DNA from: Omphalotus guepiniiformis
Lineage: Eukaryota > Basidiomycota > Agaricomycetes > Agaricales > Omphalotaceae
Reading direction: 5' to 3'
Assembly (NCBI GenBank): GCA_028554645.1
Contig: JAQOOI010000050.1
Span: 62,001-126,000, forward strand
Length of the DNA: 64,000 bases
Position 1 is the stretch's first letter. Each line of letters begins with the position of its first letter. Positions 10,149-21,983 of this stretch are shown here, in pieces. The position numbers and the translations under genes are program-made. The notes under the pieces are model-generated. The model saw only the letters and a program-made list of their open reading frames with translations. It searched no databases and was not told the DNA's origin.

Positions 10149-11810
10149 CAAAGCAGTATTTGTTTGAGGACTTGTTGATGGAAGTGATATCTAACAAATA
10201 AGAAAGCTTAGTAATGTTCAAAGTATTATCAAAAATATAACATACAGATGAAGAAGAACTTGTTGAAGGGGCAAAAAGCAGATTAGTTGAAACAGATTGC
10301 CCATCAACTAGACCTGGTGAGCGACTACTTGTTGCCATTATTGGACATGATTCTTCGCATTCCACTTTATCAGAGCCAGACTCTAAGACAGAGGCTCCAG
10401 CTGGATCAAGTAGACCTTCGAGTACACGCTGTCCAAAACAGATGTGAAAGGTACCACTTCCATCAACTGGACCCAAGAGATGACTTCTTGGAGCTATTTT
10501 AGATATTGTGTTAGTGGCAGTCGAGATGGACATGAAGCAATATTAGTATGAACCAACAACAATATAGATATCTGTATTATCAGAATTGATCAAGCGCTTT
10601 GCATGAGTATGCAATGACCTTGTGCTCATGAATGTGATGGTGGGCTTGTGGAAGTTGATAATTTTTCCACCACTCGAGTTGTAATTCCCTGTATTTCCAA
10701 ATATCCAACAAGCCTGGCTATACGTGTTGGATGGCTCTATTATGGTATCAGACATTTTGAAGTTACAATGAGAAAGATGGTTGACTAGTTGGTGGTCTAT
10801 CTGTTCCAGACAGGCTGAGAGTCTGCAGCAGCGATAACAATAGGAACAACTAAGTTGGCCTGATGAAGTCGAGTAATGATATGGATAAATCTGGATGATG
10901 GTGATATTCACATTCTTATTTCTGTAGGTAAAGCGCTAAGATCACAGTTTTTCATCATATTTTGAGTCCAGATATGATAAGGCTATTAAGAAATGAGTAA
11001 GATTCACTTTTATAATAAAATAATGGCTCAAAATACCTCAATTGGAATAACAAGAGCATGCAGTGTAAATGTCAAACTCTGCTCTCGCCTTCCCTTAAAA
11101 GATCCAATAGTAGGAATTGTAGTCCCTCTAGCTCCTCTAGCTCCACCTCCAGTCACGTTCCTGAACATCAGACTGGGCATTACTGCTTGAGTTGCAGCAG
11201 TATAACTTCTTTGTCGTCTTTGATTTGTGGTCAGGCCTGTGAGATTTTCATTTGGTCTATTTCTATTGACCAGTTGAAATGGCGTACAAGCAGGAGGCAT
11301 ACTTGTACCACCAGGCTGCGAGAATTGTGACAAAGATGAAGTTGATGATGACAAAGGAATAAGACTTGGAAAAGATGAAGAATTTGAGGATGAAAAAGCA
11401 GTTGTTGGTAAGGTAGACAGAGCTGGAATATGAGATAAAGCAGTAGCTAGAGATACAGAAGAAGATGGTGCAGGAATGTGAGCCAACCAGGAGGCTTGGC
11501 AGTCTTGACATGGTGAAAATCGGGTTAAAACAGCTAGTCTAAAATATATACAGATCAATGATCAAGACAACAATAAGAAAAGACAGTTTCATACATGACA
11601 GAATGCAGAACAGCTAGTGGATGGACACCCTAACCGCAATGGCAAGTCTTCTTGAACTGGTCTGTGAGCAGATAGCTCGTGCATGCAGTAGCACTGTTGA
11701 GCAATACTAAAGTCATATACTAGCACAAGTTCTGAATGAGATATTGACGTACCTTTCCAGTAGAAGACTCTAACTATTTTGACGGGCAAGGACATCCTTC
11801 CTCCAAACAA
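10149..11810 (-). pseudogene. Cys-cluster gene, 5' part, cut by the gypsy insertion
   Basis: Minus-strand coding remnants in several frames. The start is near 11,795 (MSLPVKIVRVFYWK), then Cys/His-rich pieces (QQCYCMHELSAH, LGCPSTSCSAFC, PCQDCQASWLAH) divided by probable short introns. A Ser-rich middle follows, then a basic patch (GGGARGARGTTIPTIG), and the sequence reaches the gypsy target duplication. It continues at 1654 and below. The repeated C-x-C...H and GCP-x-T/S-x-C patterns recall proteins encoded beside integrase-core genes in mushrooms; that is recollection. It is divergent from the integrase pseudogene starting about 12,065, with about 250 bp between them that could be a shared promoter. 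Frames do not join cleanly, so it is decayed. Confidence 0.5.
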
Positions 11811-12064
11811 GGCTCACCCATAGAGGTGGTCAAGTAGAGAGAAAGATTGACATCTTGTTTGGACATAGGATCTGTACTATTTGTTCAATTGGAAGACTGC
11901 CAATTTATCATAGTCAAACTGTTCTAGTATGTCATTCAAGAATATAGGAGCAATAGTCTAGGAGATATAGATAGTAATCTGTAGTATAGTTCAATATGCT
12001 ATTATTTGTAATAAAACATGTTGTCGACTGTTTCAGTCAATTTTCATAAGATTTCAACTCGTCA

Positions 12065-13770
12065 ATGGAACAATCACTTCCTTTACAGACAATCTGTCTA
12101 GCATACCATGTACTTGCATCTAGAACAAATAGAAGCCTACTGACACAGGTTGGAGACTCTGTGCGACTTGGGTCAGTAAAGGATGAGTGTTCAAGACTGC
12201 TAGACATTGCTCAGCAGGTATATCTATTTTCAAGTACAATAAGATATACACTACTTACGCAAGACTCTTAGCATGTCAATAATATACCAACAGACAAGTT
12301 CATTATTATTATAGATGGTCTTCAAAATATGATATCAGCACTTGGCGAAGCAGCACTGTCTTCACTAGATTCTCCTGACTATCAAGTGCAGTCTGCTCTA
12401 TCACTGAACTACTCTGGTGAAGTGGGTTGTCCTCGTCTAGACCTAGATCGAGATTTGCTTCAAAGAGGACTGGAGCTCCAAGGACCCACTGCTCTTGCTG
12501 CAATTTTTCAATGTTCTGCTTGGACCATACACTGAAGAGCTTTGAAGTATGGTCTTGCAGATCCAGGTCCACCTGTCTATGTTGATTTTCAACAAGCTAG
12601 TGGGGAAATCAGTTGTGTTTACTGTGGCCTTTGAAGAGGACACAATCACACAGATATCACAGACTCTGAATTAGATGAGGCTATAACATATATTCTCAGC
12701 GTATTTTCAACTGTTGGTAGAAGATTGTTGAAAGGACATCTTTGATTTATAGGACATATTGTTTTAGATACACATATTCGTTCCTCCTATACACATGTAC
12801 ATGGTGCTGCAATCAACCGATGGGGACCATATAGAATAACACAGAGGGTGTATAAGGTTGCAGGATCTAATGCTCTATGGCATCATGATGGTCAACACGG
12901 TTAGTAAATAATAACATCCAGAGTATCAAATAATAAGCTTGTTGTTGGAATAGGTCTTATTCGATGAAAGATAATCTTTCATGCATTTATAGATGGTTTT
13001 GTATGCTTTATTACTGGCATACAAGCCAGTAATAACAATTGATTCTCAACAGTTGGTCTTTAATGATACAATCATAGTTCATGGATGTTCAAGTCGTGTT
13101 CGAGGTGATCATGGAACAGAAAATCTTGATGTTGCTGCTTTTATGGAAGAAATGTTTAGTGTTCAAAGAGGAAGTTATATCTAGGGCAAGTAAGTCTTCT
13201 ATTATTTGTCGTTCCTGAACACTTATATATTTTATTAAAAGTGTTCACAATATCCGTATAGAAAGGCTTTGGAAAGATCTGACAAGAGTACTTGGATCTA
13301 AATAGAAGAGTTTTTTTAGATCTCTGGAGGTCAACAATGGTCTAAATGTGGATCTTGACACCCATATCTGGCTTTTTCATTTTCTCTTTCTTGAGATAAT
13401 CAATGATGAGGCACATCAATGAGCTGAAACTTGGAATCATCACCGAATGACTCTTCCAGGAGAGCCACAGCGATCTCCTATTGACCAGTTCATGATAGGT
13501 GGATTGGAGCATGGAATATGGGGAGTCATGGCTGAGGATCTTTGTCAAGCTAACTACAATGCCTTGCATGAAGATCTTGACAACAATGAAGATATTTCAT
13601 CGCATGGTATTGACTGGAATGATTTAGATCAACTTCATGCTATTAGTTTGGAAGAGGATACCTAGCATTTAGGTGGATCTTTTGACCATAATGATAATCC
13701 TTTGCTATCACACTGTCGCGACTAAAAGCGGTCTAGGCTTGAAATCATGCAGATTGAGAAAGATTTTGGT
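12065..13770 (+). pseudogene. Integrase-core (DDE-like) gene remnant
   Basis: Pieces in several frames line up with a mushroom integrase-core family that I recognise: an N-terminal helical part, GLELQGPTALAAIFQCSA (a helix-turn-helix-like segment), GPPVYVDF, HVHGAAINRWGPY, ALWHHDGQHG (first catalytic Asp), VRGDHGTENLDVA (second Asp and Asn/Glu region) and RIERLWKD (catalytic Glu). Stops fall at positions explained by single transitions, for example a TGA where a CGA Arg is likely near 13,424. The last visible part is at 13,447-13,665, and the C-terminal exon lies at 29,098-29,277 beyond the second gypsy insertion. Not functional as it stands. Confidence 0.75.
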
Positions 13771-14734
13771 TGTTCAAACATTGGAAACTGAACAATGAGG
13801 ACTAGAGTTCACCCAGACTGCTAGTTGAAACATGAGAACACACTTAGTTACCCAAGCCTGAGTGTAGAGTTAGCTACAGTACATGATATGGTACTTAGCA
13901 ACTGTGACCAATGGGATCATGGAGAGAGATACTAGTTTTGCCCCTCACTTTGTATTGGAGTACCAATGTTCCATGCTAAGTTGAGTTGGTCAGACCCACC
14001 CTCTAAAGACTAGAGACTCTCATGAGTGTTGTTTGATTGTAATCCAAGGAAATGATGGAAGTTACAATTCAATCTGAGAAACATCTAAGTCCACTGGACT
14101 ATCTAACTCCAGCTGGTCTTGCTAACTCAGGTTGGCTGTAAAGACTGAATGCTGAGAGTGCAGACAATCTTGTATTGTTCTGACCAGAGAAATATGTTGT
14201 ACATTTGGTATTATGCTTAGGATGGTGTTACTACTTGTGAACCACCTTTGTCTGTTGGCTAAAGAGGAAGAATCCTCTAAGTCATTTCTGAAGAAGGGAG
14301 TTAGATACTCAAGCTGTCCTACCATGGAGCTAGATGTTGATTCTGGAGTATCCCTCTGAGATGTAACATCTAACTGAGTGATACCCTGAACCCAGACACC
14401 CAAATAGGGAAGAATAAACGATTATTGGGACATAATACTACCCATAGCTTGTTGCTAGAACCAGCTAAAAGAAGAAGTACCTCCTGGAGACAAATCAGAT
14501 GCAAGATCTGGCCAGATAGACACATGTGCTACTGTACAGCTTGTGGATGATAGTAACGACGGAGTAGGGTCTAGATGACCTCTGAAACGAAGAAGCAACC
14601 ACTGGATATGCTAGGAACCTCACCAGCAGCCCCCAGTTAGGAAATTCAAAAGAGTTGCAAATTTCAAAATCATAAAAGATGTTGTCATATAGCACCATTC
14701 TGGACTGATATTGCATGCTGTATACCCTGGTTAG
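13771..14734 (+). repeat. U3-like first part of a family-B LTR
   Basis: Begins TGTTCAA. 14304-14734 is a near-identical inverted copy of 24853-25281 (one difference noted), and the whole segment is a diverged inverted copy of about 51,540-52,492. It ends abruptly at ...CCCTGGTTAG, before sequence unrelated to the LTR. Confidence 0.8.
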
Positions 14735-14802
14735 AAATTTTGACTTAGTAACCCGGTCCAGGTTTTTCAATGTCCAAATCGAGAAGTTAGGTATAGAACT
14801 AG

Positions 14803-14810
14803 TATAAAAG
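14803..14810 (+). promoter_or_regulatory. TATA box of gene 1
   Basis: TATAAAAG lies 98 nt upstream of the gene 1 ATG in a stretch (14735-14907) not shared with the LTR, followed by a pyrimidine-rich leader. Confidence 0.5.
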
Positions 14811-14907
14811 GTTCCCCAAATCGTTGACGACAATTCAGCACCATAAGATACTTGGTTCTACCCTTTTACATCCTTCCCAATTCTTATACTTCTCATACTT
14901 CATTACT

Positions 14908-16309
14908 ATGCCCCCAAAAGGTCCCAAAGGTTGGCCTGAGCGCCCTGAGTGGGTAGCAACTACTCAACGTTATATTTCTCGTGCTACTGGAGCTATGGAG
15001 GCCAAGGACGTCGATACTGAGCTATTGGGCATGTTGATCACTGCTCTAGCTAGTCATCTTGTGAGTAACATCTAACTCGATGTCTGCCATGTTTCAGTAT
15101 CTAACTCTGTGTTTCTCTGTTATAGAAGAAGTCCCTTCCTGCTTTTGCAGTTGCCAAGTCCGAAGAAGCCTTTGGTCTATATGACAAAGGTGTTTCCTTG
15201 GTGTCTGACACCCTCAAGAAATATTCAAGCATTCCTGAGCCTGACACTTTTGCTCATATCAAGATCTTCAGGGAGGACTTGGTTAAGCACAGGGAGAGGG
15301 ATCTTCCACCCAGAAAGTGCAAAGTACGCATTTTTCTCAAGTATCCTCGTCACCTGGAGTAACTAACTGCATGTTTCCGTGCAGCCAGCGAAAACTCCTG
15401 AACTTGTTGATGACGACGATGATGAGAATGAGGAAATCGAAGTTATTACAGGTGACAGAGACATTACTGTTGAGTATCTAACTCCATAGTGGCCTGAATA
15501 ATTTCTAATTTTCCTTTCCTTTCATTTTTCAGATGGCTGATGGACCAGCCCTGGGACTTTCTGCATCCATCCATGCTCCCAAGAAGGACAGCAAGGACTC
15601 AGGCAAGGTTACCAACACCCCTAGTGCAGCTGCTAAGACTGCTAAGGACAAAGTAGTACCTACTACTCCAGTGGTAGGTATCCTTTCTCAGCCTTATTAT
15701 TTCATCTCTTTTACTTACTTTGAATGTCTTTTGGACCATATAGGCCAACCCAATTCAGTCCAAAGTGGTAAGTGTTATTTTACTCTGAGTTGCTAAGTAC
15801 AGCATGACTGACTGTTTATTGCTCCTATAGCCTGAGACTGTCTCAGAAGCTCCCAAGGCTGGTAGTCAGAAGAAGCCTCGCATTGAGAAGCCCTTTGTCA
15901 ACCTTAGTGAAGAGACAGAGCGTGAGTATCTAACTCAATCTGGTTCAACGTCGAGTATCTAACTCTATATTTTCCAGATAAGCACAAGCTCAGGGAAAGT
16001 GGAGAAGAGATAGTCAATCGCATTACGGCTCTATTTCCGTTCATGGACCTTGACCACTTCTCTCCAGAAGTCCTTCACTCTATTTCCAACTTTCTGAGGA
16101 CTGAACTCAGTGTTCACCAACATGCTATCCAGTATCACCATTCTCAGTACAGGTTTGCCTACCAGGAATATTCCAAGTTGGAGCAGCTCAGGAAGGCGAA
16201 AAAGAAGGCCAATCGTGCCTCTCAGGATCCCTTGCAGGCAGGTCCAGCAGTAGCTTCAGACTCAGCTCCATTTCATGAATTTCCTCCTGCAGACTTGACA
16301 CTGAACTAG
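14908..16309 (+). CDS. Gene 1: intact seven-exon accessory gene of gypsy family B
   Basis: Exons 14908-15060, 15126-15323, 15385-15468, 15533-15673, 15744-15767, 15831-15921 and 15978-16309. All phases agree and give 340 residues ending at TAG. Introns are 56-70 nt. Five have standard GT..G donors; the third uses an unusual GTTGAG donor. The product is soluble with no signal or membrane segment: a Lys-rich start (MPPKGPKGWPERPEW), an acidic middle (VDDDDDENEEIEVIT), a basic Ala/Lys/Pro stretch, and a helical C-terminal part (HQHAIQYHHSQYRFAYQ then a Lys-rich tail). No known domain is recognised, and there is no Cys cluster. It converges on gag-pol, whose stop is 213 nt away, so it is antisense to pol. 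The 13-bp motif GAGTATCTAACTC occurs in several of its introns. It is intact although the neighbouring gag-pol is broken. Confidence 0.7.
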
Positions 16310-16522
16310 ATGTTACTTTTTAGCACCTTAGTTTCACTGTATAGGTAGTATACACGTCACTGGTACATCACATAGGACATCCTCGAGTATTTAGAACATC
16401 CTTTTCGTTTATCTTAGTAGTTTAGAACTACTTTTTACACTTTTATATATTTTTCATTGAGCTAGATAGTCTCTCTCGAGTATCTAACTAGCTACTTTTT
16501 AAATACAGTGTGTTTTAGCTTT

Positions 16523-19500
16523 CTATCTCTTTGAAGAATGAGCCCTGGTCTGCATTGGAGCATCCCAATCAGGCTCTTCTTCATCTACATCATTGTCAGA
16601 TGCAGCTTCTTCATCAGTGAACTCTTCTAAGTCTTCAACATCAACAGGAATTCTCAACTGAGGAATACTGTCAAAGATATAATCCCTTTCAAGTTCACTA
16701 TCTAACTCTGTGTTTTCATTAACCATGGCTTCTAGCTGTTCACTAGTCAAGTCTATAAGTTCATGAATGTTCTCAGGCAGTTCAATTGGTTCATATCTAG
16801 CAACATGGGGCAGTACTCTGAAGGCAGCAACCTTTTCTCTGAGTACAGTACCATCCATTTGGGCCACAATGTAGGATCCCCCTTTGGTTCTCCTTATTAT
16901 AATCATGGGTCCCAAGTATCTAGGATACATTTTCCTGTCCAAGTTCTTCTCAACTTGTGTATTTCTGACTTGTACTAATGTACTAGGTTTGAAATCAAAG
17001 TCTCTGATAATATTTCTGTATTCTTCTTCATATTGTCTTAGAGTATCTCTCTTGGTAGTATCTATCCTGGATATCATTTCTTGAACATGGGCTCTATGTT
17101 TAGCTAGAGCTTGAGCTCTGTAGCCAATAAGTTCTTCATATGTCAGAATTCTATCTGGTAGTTTTACCAACCAAGTGGACTCAACAATATCTAAGGGTAA
17201 AATAGGTTCAGCACTGGTAACAAGGAAGTATGGTGAACATCCAAGTCCCTTTCTAGCTGTAATTCTATCTGCCCAGAAGACATGCTTGAGAAACCACCAC
17301 CATCTCTTTAGATCTCCCCCTGTAGCTTTTGCAAGGGCAGTTCTAATGTCAAAGTGGGCTCTCTCAATCTTGCCATTGGCTTGTGAATTGTAAGGAGATA
17401 TGTTAATCCCTTTAATTCCATATTTCTCTTCTAGCCATTTAAGCATAGCTCGCATTTGGGGTGCATTGTCAGTTACAACTTTATCAGGATATCCCCATCT
17501 GCATATAATATCATCAAAGAACCATTCTCCCAATGACCTAGCATTGTCAGATCTTAAAGCTCTTCCTTCAGACCAAGATGATAGTGCACATCTGCCATGT
17601 ACAACATCTTTGCAACCATTGCTTGCAGATGATACTTTGAAAACATCAACATGAATCTTCTGAAGCAGAGAGGGAGTGTGGGTAAGAGTGGGAGGAATTT
17701 TCAACAAGTCCATTTTGCGGTTCTGGCAGACTTGGCAGGATTTGACAAACCAATTGACATCACCATTCAAGTCTGGCCACCAAAAACGCTTTTCTATAAG
17801 AGCTTTTGTTGCAAACATTCCTTTATGTCCCAGATGATCATGAGCAGCATGCATCATGTACATCCTTTTCTCTTTAGGCACAACCAGTCTATGCTGGCCT
17901 CCTGTATCATCATTTCTCCTATAGAGACGACCATCTCTGTCTACAAAGAATTTTACAGCTCTGGATAAGAACTTTTTCTGGAGTGTCCCGCTCAATTGAG
18001 TTAGATACTGGTTTCCGTGCAGATATCAGTCTCTAATTAAATCAAGTTGATCATCCAGCTCTTTTGTAGACACAGATCTATGATCTTCCCAGTAAGGGTG
18101 TTCATGTGTCCATTCAGTACCTCCTTCAGGCACAACAAGAGTTTGAGCAAACTGCAACACCGAGTTAGATACTGGATATTGAGTTAGCAACAACGCTCTA
18201 ATGGAATTCAGATGGTGTTCTTCTTCAATGGCTTCTTGCAAATTGTCTTCAAAGTCATCAATTGACTTGGCAACATCCTGCAAGTAACCTCCTCTAGTAT
18301 CTATTTCATCTTTAAAGGACTCAAACTCAAAGGGTGACTCAGTTTCACCATCTCCCATCCTGAATTTCACTGGCAGACCGTCATCTTCATCAATAAATGA
18401 ATCAGGATCTCTAGACGCAGCTCTTTCAGTTGGTATGGTGCCCCTAGGGGGTCTTGATAAACCATCAGGTCCTTTGTGTTCAGTACCTTTGATGTGTACT
18501 AAGGTGAAGTGAAACTTCCTTATTTCTTCAATCCACCTGTTTATAGTTGCATTGGGACCACTACTGGGCTTGTCAAGCATGCCTTTAATGTAGCTTGCAT
18601 CTGTTTCCACAGTAAGTTCCCTACATCCATATGTCTGGTAGTATGTTTGTTGTAAGGCCAACATCAAGCCATAAAGTTCTCTCTTAGGTTGGGAAAACCT
18701 TGCTTCTCTCTCATTTAAAGTAATAGAACCCATCCAATTGTAGTATTTTCTTCTTGGGATCCAGAGGATCTGTTTGGTACAATTGAAAACCAACTGCCAT
18801 CCATGAAGTATCTACTGAAAGGGTGATTCCAGAACTTAAATCATAGTCAATAGGACGGAGTGCTGGAGCATTCCTAATCCCATCTTTAATCATTTCTACA
18901 GCTTCTAACTCTGCAGGACCCATTTGAAACGGTACATCTCCAGTTAAGATTGTTAAAGGTCTAGCTTTCTTAGCATAATTCTTCATGAACATTCTCATCT
19001 GACCAGCAGTGCCCAAAAATGACCGGATATCTTTCTTTTCAGACCATTTTGATGCATCACAAGTCAGAACAACCTCAGCTAGCCGTTCAACTGGTTTTTC
19101 TCCTTCATAACTGATATGATGTCCAACAACATCACCTTCAACTACACAGATAAAAGCTTTGGTACCAGCAAAAGTACCACCAGCATGTTTCATTCTCTGT
19201 ACAATTCTGTTCATATTCTGTAGATGCTCCCACACAAACCTTCTGATGCCAGAATTCTCAGGTATAGTCTCATATCCTCCATCTGGAGTTCCATAACGAG
19301 TAGCTGGACCTTTTACTGGTACATCATCAATGTAAGGTTTAGTTACATGTGGAATTTCATCTCTGAAGATATATGTAACATCATCATGATAGATAGGAAC
19401 AGAGTTTGTTCAACCCATAGGTAACTTCACTAATCTATGTGGGCCAAAAGGTGTCTGGAAGGTTGTAAGATCTCTTAAACTTTCATCAACCAGTCTCTCA

Positions 19501-21975
19501 TCATAGCCAACAAAGATATCCAGCCATCCCAAACATGCTCTTCCAGAAAAGCTTCTAGCTATATCTGCAGTTGCAGGAGGGATTCCTGAATGTTGGATAG
19601 TCACTTTATTGAGTGGTTCCAAACTGTGTACCAATCTTAAGCTTTTTCCATCTTTCTTCAAGACACAGAACCATTTGGATCTATAGGATGAACTAGAAGG
19701 CTCATATACACCAGCATCTATCTTGTCCTTGATCATCTTACACACTTGATCATAGATCCCTGGAGATATAGGAATATTCCTTTCCACCCAAGGTGTGTGA
19801 GGCAATACTGGAAACTTTACTGGAGGAAAGAACTCTGTATTAAAAGTTCCACCTTCAGATGCTTCCCATGCAAATGATTTCTCTTGGACTTCCATGAGAT
19901 GATGTACAAGCTTCATTTCTGCAGACCATAAGAAACCTTCATTATGATTCTTGTCTATAATTTCTTTTCTTTCTTGAATATACCTCTTCCCAGGAGTGAA
20001 CTCTGGTGGATGAGTAGGTAGCTCAGGCATATCCTTTAACGGATCTCCTATGATCTTTCTCTTAATTCGGAACTCTGCAGGCAATGTAGCTTTAACAGGT
20101 TTAACTTTTACAGCAACTGGTTTGTACTTTCTTGAAGCCAATACAGTCACTAACTCAGCAAACTTGTTTCCATTAGCATTTCTGCTCTATCTAGGTCTAA
20201 GAGGCGATTGTTTGTGCCTTTCTTTAACAGATTTACACTTGTCAATCCTCTTTTGTTGACACTTAGATACTGGTTCCTCATTGTATACAGGCGCTGGTGG
20301 AGTATCTAACTCCAGATTTTCATCCAAAGTTTGATTTTCACGCTAGGTACAATACACCTGCTTCTTTTCAGAGTCTACAGAACGATTTAGATATGATCTA
20401 ACTGTATCTGCAGCACCTTTATCTTTTTCTCTTATGGTGGATTCAGCTGCAAACACAAATGCTTCAGCCTTTTCAGGTTCTGAGAACAATTTCGCATCTG
20501 GCAGCTTAAATCCAGCAATAGTAGCATTTCCATTATCATCTATTTCAATACAAACAGCAACCTCTCCCTGATCTCCTATCAGTTCATTAAGGTCCGATGA
20601 AAATTTTGAGTCTCCCCCTCGGGCTTGAGTGGGATACTCGAAGATTTTTGTGTTTCTGGGACAAGTTTTGGTTCACCGGGTACAGGTTTGACCTTTACTC
20701 CATGACCTCTATCATATGTGCCCATTATACACTTCATTCCGCTGTTTGGATCTGTGATAGTGATTTCTTGCTCTCCAGTCTCAAAGTTCCTAATCACACT
20801 GCTTGTCAACACATCAAATGGTCTCCCCAAGAGAACATCATAAGGCACTTTATCTATTACATGTATCTGCATATAGATTGGAATTTCTCCAAAGGTAAAT
20901 GGTACATTCCTAGCTAGTCCCCTTGTTGCTTGCACTTTGCATATGGATTACTGCAGCAGGGTCCCATCTCAGGCCTAAACCAATTGCAACTCTAGTGTCC
21001 ATTGATACAATTTGAGAGCCACTGTCAATGACTGTCTCAATTTGCTGGTCAGAGTAGTTTATCTTTGGATAGATTGCCTTTAGACTGTCAGTCTGACTGG
21101 CTACTATAATGATCTTATCCCTTTCTTCTGAAGGAATATCTCATTGATATTGATTCACAACATCCTTGTGAACCACTGAACCTTTCTTAAGGTCATCTGT
21201 GTCTTCATCTAAGATAATAAACACATCTTCCCTCTCATAGACCATATCATCAACATTAACCATATAGGTTGCCTTAGACAGAGTAACATCTTCCTCAAGT
21301 TGAGTACCATACTCAGGATCATCTTCATCCCTAACCTCTTGAACAAAAGCCTTTATACGCTGTTTATACACTCTACTGTTCTTCAACTTTCTCTGCATGA
21401 TTTTCTTTAGTGCAGGAGGTATAGCAATGAGATCACCACTACTAATATCTATCTCAGACCTAAAGATTTTGTCTGCTATCTCTTCAGCAAGACCAGGTTT
21501 GAACAATGAGTTTCTAAGCTTAAAATCAGGCTCAGATTTGCGCAAAGGCTTTGTATAAACAATAGCATTCTTTGTGTCACTATTCATTCCTTCTCTAGTT
21601 CTGGACTGAGTAATATCACCTTCCTTTGACTTGTGTTGGCTCCCTACAGGCGCTCCCTTTGGTATAGGTGGCCTATCAATTGCCTTTACATTGTCAAATG
21701 GCCGGTTAGATACTCTCCGTGCAGTATCGAACTCCATGTCAGAGGGAGACTCAGGCTCCTCTGTGTCAAATTCAATAGGTAGCTCAAAACAAACTTGTTC
21801 TTTTCTCATGGCAGGAGGTCTGTATTTCTCCTTTTCAGATGGTTTCAAGGTGGGTAACAAGACTTCCATTTTCTTTCTCTTTGCAAGATTAAAATCCTCA
21901 GGAGTTTGACTTGCTCTGTGAGAAGGATGTTGTGAAAATACATCTTCTACACCAAACTCCTTCATTGGAACCTCT
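16523..21975 (-). pseudogene. pol: Family-B gypsy pol: PR, RT, RNase H, DDE integrase, decayed
   Basis: Read from 21,975 down. A long N-terminal linker is followed by an aspartic protease (VIDSGSQ, about 21,030), RT (KLPMG then YIDD at 19,323-19,334), RNase H (VETDASY, about 18,600), integrase zinc finger (HLGHKGMFA to CQVCQNRK), DDE core (HVDVF, TDNAPQM, KIERAHF) and an acidic tail ending at 16,523. Lesions include a TGA at about 21,141, a frameshift near 20,940, another near 20,590, stops near 20,340 and 20,190, a TGA at 19,408-19,410 in place of the Trp expected before TNSV, a frameshift near 18,760 and a TGA at 18,026-18,028. This copy cannot make an active polyprotein. Confidence 0.85.
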
Positions 21976-21983
21976 AGTTTTTT
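21974..21983 (-). promoter_or_regulatory. Canonical -1 ribosomal frameshift site between gag and pol
   Basis: On the minus strand the codons are TCA AAA AAC TAG: the heptamer A AAA AAC in correct phase, immediately followed by the zero-frame stop. A -1 slip continues as LEVPMKEFGVED in the pol frame. A AAA AAC is a well-known slippery site. A downstream pseudoknot was not assessed. Confidence 0.8.
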
